Source: Sphagnum compactum
Lineage: Eukaryota; Bryophyta; Sphagnopsida; Sphagnales
DNA: 64,000 bases
NCBI GenBank assembly: GCA_965153455.1
Contig: OZ234497.1
Location: forward strand, 15,927,872-15,991,871
Direction of reading: 5' to 3'
Made by a program: the position numbers and the translations under genes. Numbering within the stretch: the stretch's first letter is position 1; every line of letters starts with the position of its first letter. Below the pieces are notes generated by a model. That model did not search any database and was not told the origin of the DNA. It saw only the letters and a list, made by a program, of their open reading frames with translations. This document shows, in pieces, positions 12,400 to 24,559 of the stretch.

Positions 12400-15059
12400 G
12401 CAGTCACAATGTAACAAGCCAAAAAGGGCATCAAACCGCAATCAAACATGTAAACTTTTTTACATATGTCCACATGGTGTCATTCAAATGTAATCATAAT
12501 AATGGGAAGTTGTGTTTAATGACAAATATAGATGTTGAGAAATTCAAATTGAATTGCCATTTATTCCAAATTTCAATTTTGTTATGAGTATAAGGCCTTT
12601 GAAGTTGAGCCTATAGTACGTCAAATAATTTTCAATTTTGAAAGGGGCCTTTAATTTGCAGAATATTAAGCTTTTTACATCCAATTATTTTTTAATGATT
12701 AGAAATTAACAACCACACTAAAAAAACACTCAACATTAAAAAAAATATGTAAGTTGAATTTTATTGAAATTCAATAGTCTTTTACAACATTTAAATGGGG
12801 ATTAATGTATATGGTGTATGAAACAAGCTGTAGTTTTTAATATTAAGAATTAAATCATGAAATCATCAATTCAATTTTGTTTGGTTTGACAGGTTTTCAA
12901 ATGCACCACAATTGTAGGCACAATTAAGATTTAAAAATTGGTCCAATATTGATGTTACCTAACTAATGAACTACTTGTATCTAATGCCTAGCCTAGTCGA
13001 GGCCAATTTGCAAAAAACGCCATACAAAGATTCCATCTAGGCTACACACACTAATTGATCAACTAGAAAGAAGTTTGTTGGCACATTACACAAAAAACCT
13101 TAATAGTTTTCATTTCGAAAATAGTGGATGTGTTATGGATGTTTAGCAAATTTTCATTCATGGCCAAAGCCCTAAATGGTCACATCTTTAGCACTCCTCA
13201 TGATCCAATGATCCAAATTCTTCCCTTTGAACACATTTGTTTCCCCTGTAATCATTGCACGGTACATTTGTTGGAGATAAATGTTTTGTCAAGAATGAAC
13301 GCATGTAGGAATGAACATCTCCAAATGAAGTATTTTGCACATGCCATTAGTATGTTTTATGCAAGTAGGAGGGACGTCATTTTCCTATAGGTAGCTTCTC
13401 CACTAAAACTATAAGAATTGCAATTTGCAAGTTTTCGTCTGGATCCGATCTTCTATGTTTAAAAAGTTGGAGCTCATGTCTATGTTTATATTAGTCATAA
13501 GGGTACCCAAATAGTTAGCACTTGGGGCTTTCCAATGACCAATCGAAGGTGAGAAGAATGCTTAACACACACACTCAAATGCAATGATGAAGTTTTAGAG
13601 CAGATCCCATCATGAGTTGGACCATAATCCACATGATGCAAACCTCTTCTTTATCTTTGAGGATGGCTAACTTGGTGTTGGAATAGTCCAATCTATATTG
13701 GTTATATTATGGTTTGCAATTTTTGAACTTTGCACCGTATTAAGTTTTTGACTTGTGTCCCATAATTTAGTTGAGTATTTGAAACTTGTTGAGATTGGCA
13801 ACCTCCACTTGTTATAGGCACCATGGAAGATGAGAGTTGCTATTCTAGTTAAAGTTTTGATATTCAACTTTTGTAACAATTTTCCCATGTTTGTGAGAAT
13901 GTTTCAACAATAGTTTTTCACACTACCTGATTATAAGGAAACATTTGAATTTTGAAGGGAAGAAAACAAATGTTATGGTGATGTTTAACGTTTGTGTGCT
14001 TATATCTTTTGAAAATTATGTTTATGTCATGAGACTTGAAGCCTCTCCAATCTAAAATCTAATGCCTTAAGTTTTTATGCCATTTTGTTTGATTTGTATT
14101 TTCTTTTGAGAGTCAAGAATGAGAAATTTAATTCCAAAGTTTGGTTGTAGCTTATCATTGTGTCAGGGAGTTACGTGGCCCATGTTCGCGCCCATAGTTT
14201 GATGCCTTTATGCCCATTGCCCATCTCCTTTGTTTCTTTAGTAACTAGTTACGACCAACCAATATTTAATACATGTATGAATGCTTTTGTATCTTTAAAA
14301 ATCTTGATTCTTATGTGTTGATAACATGTTTTGTTTGAATTTAGTAGGGCTCACATACTCAACTCCCTAATTGGATTCAACAACAAATTGTTGAATAATT
14401 AATTAATATTTAAATCTTAATTTCATCATTTGGTTTTTCAATCTTCAAATTTTCAACATGTAATAGTTTTTAAAAATAATAAACATATTCTTGTTATGTT
14501 TATGGGACATTCTAAAATGTCGAGATTATCTCAATTTGAAGTTCTTGACCTTTGAGGTCTACAATTCAAACTCGATAATTGAAAACTTGTATTTTTAAAA
14601 ATTTATAATAATTATAGAAAATTCAACACAAATAATAAATATTTTTTCGAAGATTTAAAAAAACCAAAAATAATTTAATTTTTGCCAAAACCGTTCATGT
14701 ACTAAGGTATGCTACATTGGGTAATTTAGAAATTCAATTATTTCATAATTGATGTATGTTGTTTTGTAATGCTCTTGAAACTTGAATACATCTAGATCAA
14801 TACATAAGCTTAATGCCCAAGTGCGAAATTATACTTATGGGTTTCGATCACCATGGAGCCAATTCACTACAAATTTATTGTATTTGTTACTCTCTTTTTT
14901 TTTTTGTTATGCACATAAATTGTTAGAGCTTCACAAGTTATATAAAAAAAACATTGAATTTGTAATGTCTTTATTTTTCCACAACCACAAAGGAAAAAAA
15001 TTCAGCATCTTCAAAAACTGTGAAAGTCTACATTTGCACACTGGCAGGCATTTGCAACA
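12400..15059. other. AT-rich gene-poor sequence
   Basis: No gene, RNA or recognisable element could be supported. Several open frames of 60-90 codons (for example near 13124-13390 and 13667-13888) have AT-driven composition, no conserved motifs and no paired splice sites. Part may be the interior of the element starting at 11480. Confidence 0.4.
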
Positions 15060-15553
15060 ATGTCAAAGAGTGAGAAGGGGAGGGGGTCGGGGAGGAGTGC
15101 GGGGGCGGGGAGAGTTGATCGGTTCGCTTTGGAGAAACGTGCGATGGTTTCCAAACATATGAGCTTGCAATTTCTCGAGCTTGAAGTGAGATTCGATCCT
15201 AGAGTTCGGCGAAAATCTGAAAAACATTTAATACTTATATGTCTTGACTCTTAACTCAGTTTTTAGCACAAGCTGGTTTTGACTGTCTTTCCTTGTTTGT
15301 TTTGTGGTAGGGATTGAAAGCCGGCGCAGGTTTTTGACAGGAACGATATCCGTCACCGTTAGCGGCGAACATCACCACTCGGCTAGCTATTGCGCGAGCG
15401 AGAGAAGATTACCTAAAAGTACTTCAAAAATCTCAAAGCCCCTGCAAGAAGAACAACACCCTTATACCCCTTCTTTTCTTTGCCTGTAAATTTGGTTGCT
15501 ACATACATGTCAGCTCAGCTGAGACGCACAAGCCCAACCCATGTATGTTCTAG
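15060..15553 (+). CDS. Possible small two-exon gene, function unknown
   Basis: Base composition turns GC-richer here than in the flanks. An ATG at 15060 opens a 42-codon exon ending LQFLELE with a GTGAGA donor at 15186. A TTTTTGACAG acceptor gives an exon from 15341 in the same phase, reading ERYPSPLAANITTRLAIARA and then REDYLKVLQKSQ, with a stop at 15551-15553. The total would be about 112 residues, basic and Ser/Gly/Arg-rich at the N-terminus. I recognise no family. Overlapping open frames in other registers, including a basic one at about 15541-15723, mean this could be GC-driven chance. An alternative donor (CTGTAAAT) within the second exon could extend it. Confidence 0.3.
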
Positions 15554-16562
15554 CAGAGCACCTGTCAGCTCAGCGAAGAGGGACAAGAAGACGCAGCAAG
15601 CAAGCAGGAAAGATTCAAAGGCAAGCAGTAGTTACAAAACCTAGGATCGCTCAAGTACGTCACCGCCGCCTCGCCGTGAATGCGAAACACGGAATGAATG
15701 CTACACCCAAATGCTACTACTAAAGAGCAAAAACACGGTAAGTAAGTACCTAACTACTACTACGAGCTTCCCCGGATCCACAAACCTTCGTTTAATTAAT
15801 TTAGATAGGCACCACAAACCAATAATGCCATGGAACCTCCCGGGCACACCCATTCTGCCCGAGAAAAGAAAAAATAATTCCAAGGACGTTACAAACATAG
15901 ACTCTAGGACTAATTTTAAAAAATAAAATAAAAATAAAATAAAAATCCTGTGGCATGGCTGATAGGTATATAATCTATGTATGCATTTATGTCTTGCCTG
16001 TGGATTAAAGTTGCCAGCCCTAACAAACGCCAAAACCGATTCAAAATTTGAATTTTCCCAGTTTCAGCTCCCCATTATTATGAACATGACTCTTTACCCC
16101 CATTGGTACACCTCCTCTTTCCCCTCTCTCCCTATATCCCCCCCCCCCACCCCCCCAAAAAAAAAAAAAAAAAAAAAAAACCATAGCATACTACCTTTTT
16201 AGAACCCCGAACAAAAACAAAAATCCAAAAACTCGGTCAGAAGAGCCGTTCGCGAAAAAAGAAATCAATTGAATTTTGGGAATCTAGACCGTAGTTAATA
16301 AATGTTTTCACTATCGAATTTAAAAACGCTGCGTTCGCTAGTGCGTTTCTTGTTTGCCCTGCGCTCGCTCGCTCGCTCACGTTTCTTGCCGCCTTTTCCC
16401 TCTCGCACTCCTCTCTCTCTCGCGCAGCGACTGTCTCTTGTACTCGCACTCCCCTTCTCCCAGTCTTTGCCTTTCCTTGTGCGCACAGCACTTGTGCGTC
16501 TGCGTTATCGTTGTTGTTTGCGTTTTTGTTGCTGTTGTCGCTGTTTTTTGGTGTTGTGAGTT
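15554..16562. other. Upstream and leader region of EHD, with homopolymer and CT-rich tracts
   Basis: Contains AAATAAAATAAAA repeats near 15920, a C-run followed by an A-run (about 16140-16181), and a pyrimidine-rich stretch with GCTCGCTCGCTC and CTCTCTCTC (about 16365-16460). The latter is probably in the EHD 5' leader. The homopolymer junction is also a place where assembly errors are likely. Confidence 0.5.
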
Positions 16563-19500
16563 ATGGAGGTGCTGGCCGTCAGGCCTGTGAAGCAGGATGA
16601 GCAGACATACAAACGGTGGTTCGATTACGCTGATACCGGTGTGTACTTTTTTGTTTCCTTTCGCTCCCCTCTCCTTTTTCCTGTTTTGTAGGTTATCCTG
16701 CTTCTTGTAAGCGTTGTCCTTGCTTCGTGGTCTTTTGGTTCTGTGGATTCAGTGTGTTCTGTGCTTCTTGTCGTGCTTGTTCGGGATTCTTTTCAATTGA
16801 AAATAATGTCTTGATTTTTTTCCTTTTGATAGTCCCGAGGTGTTAGCTTGGCGTGGATGTTTCTGAATGAGTGATTTGAACCTTCGGCTTTGTGTGATTG
16901 TTTCTTGCCCTTGTCTTTCTTCTGGTTTCTTTGTGCCGATCTGGATGCCGCATTGGGTAGGCAATTGTTCTGTTAAATCTTTCTACTAGGCTGGTGGCCC
17001 GTCCATGGATTCTTCTATTGTCGTCATTTTGTCGAGACTTTTGTGCTCCGCTTGGCTTAAGTGAATCCTGGCGCATGCTTTCCAAGCTTTGCCTTTATGC
17101 GATTTGGCATCCATTGCAGATTTTATGTATGCAGACTCCAATTGCGCGATTCTCGACAATAGTGTCTATGTAGTCTATTTTCTTGAAGTTCCGTGTCCTC
17201 AATCTTGATGTTAATCGTTGGTTTGGTTTGATATGCATTTGGTTTTGTCAGTCTCCGAAAATGTTACTTCCTTTCTTTGAAGGGAATTCTGAGGTCAGCT
17301 TTGCTGCAAAGGACCTGTGTATCTTGTTTGGACATAATTTGGTCACTCTGTTACTGCCGATCAGCATTATTCTACAGTTTTCTGAAATTCCCCTTTCGAA
17401 ATCAGTTCTACTCTTCCACAAATTGAAAGTCTGGTTTCTGTTCACGTTTTATGGGAAACTCACTATGATCTACATTCTTCTTGTAACACCTTGCAGACAA
17501 TGATGGACGGCTCACTGGACCAGATGTGGTCAAGTTGTTTGCCCTGTCACAGCTCCCTAGGGGTCATCTCAAGCAGGTTAGTATGGGGAGTATGCTATTC
17601 TAACATGGTTCATGCTTCCTCCCATTCCATCATGTATGCAATTTTATAGTGTTGGTAAATCTCAGAAGAATTATGATGCATTTTGGAAGGTCTTGATAGG
17701 TGCTCTTATAGGTTGCAATGTTTGGTAGCTGATTCTGGTTGCGATTATAGGTGTGGGCTGTTGCAGATGCTAAGAGGCAGGGCTTTCTTGGATTCAAAGA
17801 GTTTGTTGCTGCTATGCAGGTTAGTGCTCATTTCTACCAATTTCCAATGCATGCTATCCCAAGTTGTAATGAAGTGCACGGAGTTGTAGTGTTCTGAATC
17901 TGAAGGATTTCTTCTTTGTTCCACAATTTTAGGTTCGCTCCTGCTGCAGAAGTTTAACATCAGTCCATTACTTGCTTGCAGATGATTTCTTTGGCCCAGG
18001 CATCAGGAAAGGACGTTTCTGCTGACATGCTGAGCACCTGTGGTAATCTATTACTATTTTTGCCCATCTGTACATGTGAAGGAATGTCTGAACATGAGCA
18101 TTTGAGGCCCTCAGTTGTAATTGAGTGTTGTAGGCTTACATGACCAGCATTGCACTTTTGTTCTGCCTTCTATTTCTGCTGTCCTGTTATGGTTGCAACA
18201 TCTTAGGAGTTTGACCTTGTTGTGAGGGGCTTTGTTTCTTGTGGCAGATGTAGAGACAATCAGCCCACCAAAAATGGATGGTCTTGAGGAACTCTTAATG
18301 GTAAGAAGACCAATGGTTGCTGTTGGGAACACTTGGAAATGTCCTGAATTATTTGAATACTGTTTCATGAGGGAGTGTTGCAATGCAGAATGGGCATATG
18401 TCATCATCAAATGAATCAACGTGTAATGGAAATGTGAATGGACTTGCAAATGGACATGCACATGAGAATGGAAATGGTAGGCTCACTACATCCAGAATGG
18501 ATCTTTGAATACAATGTGATTGGTCTTTATGTTTCTTGGGATTGTTGGAGTCTCTGATCATTCCATAAGAGAGCATTAGCATTACAATGGGTGGATGTGG
18601 TAATTTGAACTACAACCTGGTTTGGAACAGGGACAACTCCACAGTTGCAGCTACAAACATCAAAGTGGTTCTCTCAAAAGCCAACACGGAAGGTGGGTGT
18701 CAAAGGTTACCTGTGTGATATAAATCTAATTGTGAAAGTATGGGCTGGATGTGGGTTTTCCTTATTTGCTAAATCAAACATCATAATTTCACTGCAGATA
18801 ATACCGGCAGCATCAGTTACATCTATTGTTGATGGACTGAAAAAGCTATACCTTGAGAAGCTGAAGCCATTGGAGATTGCATACCGATTTCACGACTTCG
18901 CCCTGCCAATGCTGGTATGCAGCTACCCATATTTATGGCTTCTGTTGGTGCCAAAAACTTGAGCCAGAACAGTTTCGTTTTTTGCAGATCAAGATGGTGT
19001 TCAACAGAGACATTCTTGTGGTCTGTGCAGACTGAGAGTGACTTTGATGCAAAGCCCTCTGTGATGCTGTTAGGCCAGTATTCAACAGGCAAGACAACCT
19101 TTATCAAGCACCTTCTGGGCAGCAGCTACCCTGGTAAATGATGATTCAAGTTCCCTTTGTGTTCTTACCTCTGATATACAGTTTAAATCTCTGAAATTTG
19201 TGTCTTAGTGAAGGATTTCTGTTCATTGGTGCTGACATTCTGTTCTAATTTGCAGGAGCACATGTTGGACCAGAGCCTACAACAGATCGATTTGTTGTGG
19301 TTATGGTGGGTGCTCAGTGTGTTATAATAATATGTTTCCACTTATGTTTGGGCAAAGGCATCAGGATGAGATGTTAACAAGGTTAAAATTTATGCAATAT
19401 TCAGATTCTCTTGTTGCAGTTGAGTTGCAAAGCAAATTAAAGTTGGAAATGGTTGATGGGGCTTCAGGAAGGTGCTGATGAGCGCAGCATACCAGGCAAC

Positions 19501-20946
19501 ACAATTGCAGTACAAGGAAATATGCCATTCACTGGCCTGACTAAGTTTGGTGGGGCTTTCCTCTCGAAGTTTGAATGCTCCCAAATGCCACACCCTGTAA
19601 GTTGTTGTCAACTGTCTCTAAATGCCTTTATGGTGTATGTAAAAGCATTTGACAAATCTTAGTATGAAAGCCAAGGTGGGCTGATGGAATCAATTGTTGC
19701 AACAGTTGTTGGAGCATCTTACTTTTGTTGACACACCTGGAGTACTCTCTGGTGAGAAGCAGCGTACACAAAGGAGCTATGAGTTTACAGGTGTGACAGA
19801 GTGGTTTGCAGCCAAGTGTGACATGATTCTTTTGCTGTTTGATCCCCACAAACTTGATATCAGTGATGAGTTCAAGAGGGTCATCATGTCCCTGCATGGT
19901 CAAGATGACAAGATCCGTGTTGTCTTGAACAAAGCTGACCAAGTTGGCACCCAACAGGTAAACTCAGCCTCATCAGTTGGTTCAGCATACAAACATTATG
20001 CTATATGGTAGGGCTCAGTAGTCTGATGTTTGGTGTATGTGCCTGTGCAGCTAATGAGGGTCTATGGGGCACTTATGTGGTCACTTGGCAAGGTTCTCAA
20101 GACGCCTGAAGTGATGCGAGTGTACATTGGGTACTGTGGTCCACCATCTTAATTTATCTTTGGCATTTTCAGGGTTTCTTTTAGCAGTGTTGTTTCAAGT
20201 CAAGCATTGACAATTTGTTGTGTGCAGGTCATTCAATGATAAGCCAATTAATGAAAACCAAGTTGGGCCAATTGGGAAGGTCCTGTTTGAGCAGGAGCAG
20301 AATGACCTTCTGGATGATCTGAAGGATATTCCAAGAAAGGCTTGTGATCGGAAAGTAAGAGCTCCCCAAGGAATGGTTATTTTTACTGCCTGATCTGTTT
20401 TAAACCTGATTTGGCTGATTATTTTTTGTGGTTGTGTTGAGTGAGCAGATCAATGAGTTTGTGAAGCGTGCAAGAGCAGCCAAAATCCATGCTTGCATTA
20501 TGGGTCATTTGAAGAAGGAAATGCCAACAATGATGGGCAAGGCCAAAGCACAACAGCGATTGATTGATACTCTTGAAGATGAATTTGCAAAGGTAATCTG
20601 TCTGCACTACACATTTTCTTTTGAGTCTCTTGAAGAACTGGCTTCAGAGGTCATGTTTATTTGGGATGTGAAACTGGGAGAGTCAGAAGACAATTAGAAT
20701 TTCACCTTTCACCAGGGGTGTATTCCAGAAATAATGTTGGGAAATTTGTTTTGTATATAGGTCCAGCGGGAACTGAATCTGCCATCAGGAGATTTCCCAA
20801 ATGTGGAACATTACCAAAAGGTTCTTTCTGAGTGTAATATTGACAAGTTTGAAAAGCTGAAGCCAAAGATGCTGCAAACTTTGGACGATATGTTGTCAGT
20901 AGATATCCCTGACCTGATCAAGAAGTTCCGCAATCCTTATGACTGA
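16563..20946 (+). CDS. EHD: EH-domain-containing dynamin-like ATPase (EHD family)
   Basis: EHD proteins bind and remodel endosomal and plasma membranes in endocytosis and recycling. Sixteen exons with consistent phases give 558 residues: 16563-16638, 17497-17576, 17751-17819, 17982-18042, 18248-18300, 18389-18476, 18631-18692, 18798-18914, 19031-19133, 19256-19305, 19468-19596, 19706-19957, 20051-20130, 20228-20354, 20449-20592, 20761-20946. An EH/EF-hand domain is N-terminal (loop DTDNDGRLTG, then ADAKRQGFLGFKEF), the plant arrangement; animal EHDs carry it at the C-terminus. A low-complexity Asn/Gly/His linker (exon 6) precedes the G domain, with P-loop GQYSTGKTT, EPTTDRFVVVM, DTPGVLSGEKQRTQ and NKADQV. 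The C-terminal helical part is intact. Length matches plant EHDs (about 545). It is followed 0.9 kb later by the AP-1 sigma gene on the same strand. Confidence 0.95.
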
Positions 20947-21246
20947 TATCTTTTGCATCAGCTTTTCACCTATGAGCACCAATTGCGCGACTATATACAT
21001 TTTTACCATAAAATTTTACCTTTGATTTGTTGAGAATGGGTTAATTAGTAGGGTGTTACTACTTTTCCAGAATAGCATGGTGATTTAATGGTCCAGTGTT
21101 GTGAGACCAAATCAGGCAAAGTTTACATAGAAAGTTTTATATAGAGTTTGAGTTTCAACTATCTTGTTGGCCAGTGTGATGCAGATTGATGTAGTAAAGA
21201 TTTCTCTTGAACAAACTACTTTCATCGTCCATTTCAATTTTACCTT

Positions 21247-21317
21247 GCCAAATTGTTGATAATGTTGATTGCCAAATTGTTGATAATGATGATTGCCAAA
21301 TTGTCGATAATTTGATT
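21247..21317 (+). repeat. Three-copy 24-bp tandem repeat
   Basis: Three units (21247-21270, 21271-21294, 21295-21317) share GCCAAATTGTTGATAAT followed by a TGATT-type end, with one or two substitutions each and one base missing in the last. Located about 300 bases after the EHD stop. Confidence 0.85.
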
Positions 21318-21781
21318 GTTTTGTAGTGAAGGTACAATTTCTCTTGCAGTAGTATCACACATTTGCATACCTCAGAACATGGTTTTCAGCTGTTGAATGA
21401 AAATTTTGTAGACAGATCAAAGGGACATGTATTAAATGATGAAGATGTTCTCAAGCAAGCGAGAAAGCCACCAAGGAAGGATAGCTCAGAGAGCTCAGAG
21501 ACGGTAAAATATCGATACATGTTAGTTGTGGGTCATCTCGTGTGGAATACAATATCCAATCGTCGACGGCTGCCCTTAAGTTCCTGATCCAACGACTATG
21601 AATTGCCCGGCGACCGGCAAAACACCAGTCATTATTGGTTGGCGGGTGCGTTTTGTCCTCTGGAATACGCCCCTGGTTTCAGCACTTGGATCAAGTGCAG
21701 GTGCTTGCGGACCTCAGATTGGGATGTGAAATTGGGAAAGATGGAAGCCGGCAGAGCGCTGCGGGGGAAGCACGAGAGGAG

Positions 21782-21793
21782 ACGTGACGTGAC
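21782..21793 (+). promoter_or_regulatory. Doubled ACGTGA motif upstream of AP-1 sigma
   Basis: ACGTGACGTGAC contains two overlapping TGACG/ACGTGA cores of the kind bound by plant bZIP (TGA) factors. It lies 67 bases upstream of the ATG, so it may be in the 5' leader, where its role would be uncertain. Confidence 0.3.
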
Positions 21794-21859
21794 TTCCGCT
21801 GGAAGAAGAGAAGAATCTCGTTGCTTCTTCGCTGATTTGATCCTCCTGCTGCTTCCAAC

Positions 21860-24559
21860 ATGGTGCGTGATTTTTCTCCCACAAGTTTGAATGGACTCGG
21901 ATCTCGTGCACAGCTTCTTCCTCTTCTTTTTCTTCCTTCAAAAAAAATTTTCTCTTTTTTTTGCCTGGCAGGTACCGCAAGGATATGCATATTTCAGTGT
22001 TTTCCTTTTGTGGATCATTTTTTAGGGCAGGGAAAATGTTGTAAACGCAGTTAACATTCTCTGATTGAGATGTTTGAAATTCGTTTTCTAATGTCACTGG
22101 CGCTGCTGCTGCTGCTGTTGCGTGATTCATTCATCCTTTTTCTTTTTCTTTCGTTTTTCTTGCGTGATTTATCTACGTGAATGGGAAGAAGGTTAGGGCA
22201 TAGTATGATGGTTTGTGTGAATTTAGGAGTTCCAGTAGGTCTGGCAGATGTGTATCTCCCCCTTACCGATGTGTGGAAGGGGTAAGCCATTGATCTTATG
22301 TAATCCATACTTGCAGTTTGTCCACCGTTTTGAATCCCCCTCTCATTTACATGTTGTGTGGCCTGTTAACAAGCCCTGTTTTGCAATTCAATTTTCTCAG
22401 TTTCCAGTTTCTTTTTCATGTTCTTGTCAGATTTGCAATTCAATTCACTAGGAGTCTTGTATGCAATTGGCTTCACTAGGAGATCAAAAAAGAGGTTAGG
22501 GTGTGGGACTGTGGTGCATGTAAATGTGTGATACTTTTGTTTGTGGAAGCAAGGTGAAATAACTGGAATAACTCTTTGCTTTGTATTTGTGATGTGGCAT
22601 GGTTGAGTCCTCATTGGGGTGATGTTGAGCTGACAGCATTACAATTCTTAAGAGAGAAAGAGGGGGGGGCAGGGGCAAAACTATCTTGCAAAGATACAGG
22701 CTGGATGACATTGGTTCTGGGTGCAGATTCACTTTGTATTGTTGATTAGCCGGCAGGGCAAAGTAAGGTTAACAAAATGGTATTCACCCTACAGTCAGAA
22801 GGAGCGCACCAAGGTACTCATTTGGCTGGTCCATTTTTTGGGGGATTTTTGTTGTGGAATCTTCAAGCAGCTCTGCATGTTCCAAAACTAATTGCCTTCT
22901 TTGGTCATTGATGGTTTTAGGGTTTCTTATTACTTGAATGTGGGTGGAATGTAGTAGGTGACACCTGATATTTCTTGGCCTGTTAAACTTTTTTAAAAAT
23001 ATTAGTTGTATTTTTCATAGGTCATACGGGAGCTGAGTGGCATGATACTTTCCCGTGGTCCAAAGCTGTGCAACTTTATTGAATGGAGGGGCCTTAAGGT
23101 CGTCTACAAACGGTACTACAATTTGCTGGCTTTCAGATCTTGGTTGTCTGTTTGTGTTTCTTTATTTGCTCTTTTGTCATGTATGCAGTATGTGAAGAAC
23201 CCTTTCTTTTTTGTTGCTTGTCTTTTTCTTCAATATACAGTCAATGGATTTCTCGTCTAACTGTGAAAGTCAGAAGATAGTAAGGGTTGTGCTGGGATGG
23301 CAGGTATGCAAGTCTATATTTCTGCATGTGTGTGGACACAGAAGACAATGAGTTGGAGACTCTTGAGATAATCCACCACTATGTAGAGATACTTGATCGC
23401 TACTTTGGCAATGTAAGTCCACTTTGTTTGCATAATTAGTACACATGAGATTCAAAGCTGTGAATAATGAATTTTTTCTGGCAAGCTCGGGCTAGCCTTG
23501 AATGTGGCACTGGTAATCTTGGAGAACAGGATATCCTTTTTTTAAGGAGAAGGCAAGCCTTTGTAGTGACTAGAGCGCACTTTGTCTAATCTATATCAAG
23601 AAAATAAATGAAATGGGCATCATGTAACTGAAGCTCATGAGTTCCATTCTCTTCAGGCTCTGTCTGGTCCTCCAAATGGCAGAGAGATTTGAGAATGCTG
23701 TGGATGGGTAGATTTTTCATGGAGGCAAGTGCTTGGCTTTGTTGCATCATAACTGAATTTCTTGTGGTATGAACATGGCAGGTCTGCGAGTTGGATCTCA
23801 TCTTCAACTTCCACAAGGTTTGTTGCCATTCACAGAATCACTTGTACTTTTTTTCTTCTTTTTTTTCAGTGCATGTTTCTGAAAGTATGTCTGGCAAGCA
23901 GCAAATTTGGAATCCAATCCTCTGTTCTGCACTTAGGGCTGCTTCTGAATTTCCAGAGCCCAGTTCCTAATTGTGGATTTGAGCCAATGCAGGCATACTA
24001 TATCCTAGATGAGGTGCTCATTGCTGGAGAATTGCAGGAATCCAGCAAAAAGTCTGTAGCCCGTGTTATTGCTGCACAGGTGCTGGCTTTTTCCTGCCCT
24101 TTTTTGCTTCTTTTCTGCCATTGATACGGTTTCGATAATCTCTTCTTATTCTCAATTTCAATGCCCTCCCTTGGCAACAGGTTGGAGGTCTGAGCTGTAT
24201 AGGACTTGTTTGAATTACTAACATGAGAATTACAGATGACACTACTATGGTAATATTTATGGTCTCATGAAATGTGTTGATTCCTTACTGAGAGGTTTTA
24301 CACAGTCCTTTTTGTGCAGTCTTCCCACAAGCTTTGGCCCAATTGCAATTCTGCTCCTTTCCTAGAGTTGGAATGGGAAAATATAATGATACTGTAAAGC
24401 ATAAGCACCACATGTGGACTGAGCTCTCTGCCCTCTCTGCTCCTTTTGCTTCTCTCTCTTACCTGTTATGAGGTGTGATTGTCACAGGACACATTGATTG
24501 ACAATGCCAAAGAGCAGGCCAACTCATTGTCCAACATGATTGCACAAGCCACAAAGTAA
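21860..24559 (+). CDS. AP1S: Clathrin adaptor complex AP-1 sigma subunit
   Basis: The small sigma subunit of AP-1 sorts cargo in clathrin coats at the trans-Golgi network and helps bind acidic dileucine signals. Seven exons give 161 residues, the usual size: 21860-21862, 22727-22813, 23021-23112, 23304-23412, 23782-23817, 23993-24079, 24488-24559. The first exon is only the ATG, followed by a GTGCGT donor. The protein starts [20 protein letters not shown] and contains [72 protein letters not shown] and [18 protein letters not shown], which distinguish AP-1 from AP-2 sigma. The C-terminus ends MIAQATK. No defect is visible. It lies head-to-tail after EHD. Confidence 0.95.

Larger units (their letters stand above)
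20947..21859. other. EHD-AP1S intergenic region
   Basis: Holds the EHD 3' flank, a short tandem repeat and the AP-1 sigma promoter/leader. A possible exon-like open stretch at about 21375-21502 (containing DRSKGHVLNDEDVLKQARK) ends at a GTAAAA donor, but it has no ATG and no partner exon, so I do not call it a gene. Confidence 0.4.

Noticed and set aside
16302-16559. Overlapping open frames on both strands in the EHD leader
   Set aside because: They arise from the CT-rich tract and end before or overlap the clear EHD start; composition artefact.
21363-21587. Open frame between EHD and AP-1 sigma (DRSKGHVLNDEDVLKQ)
   Set aside because: Begins at TTG, overlaps the expected AP-1 sigma promoter, and lacks a partner exon.
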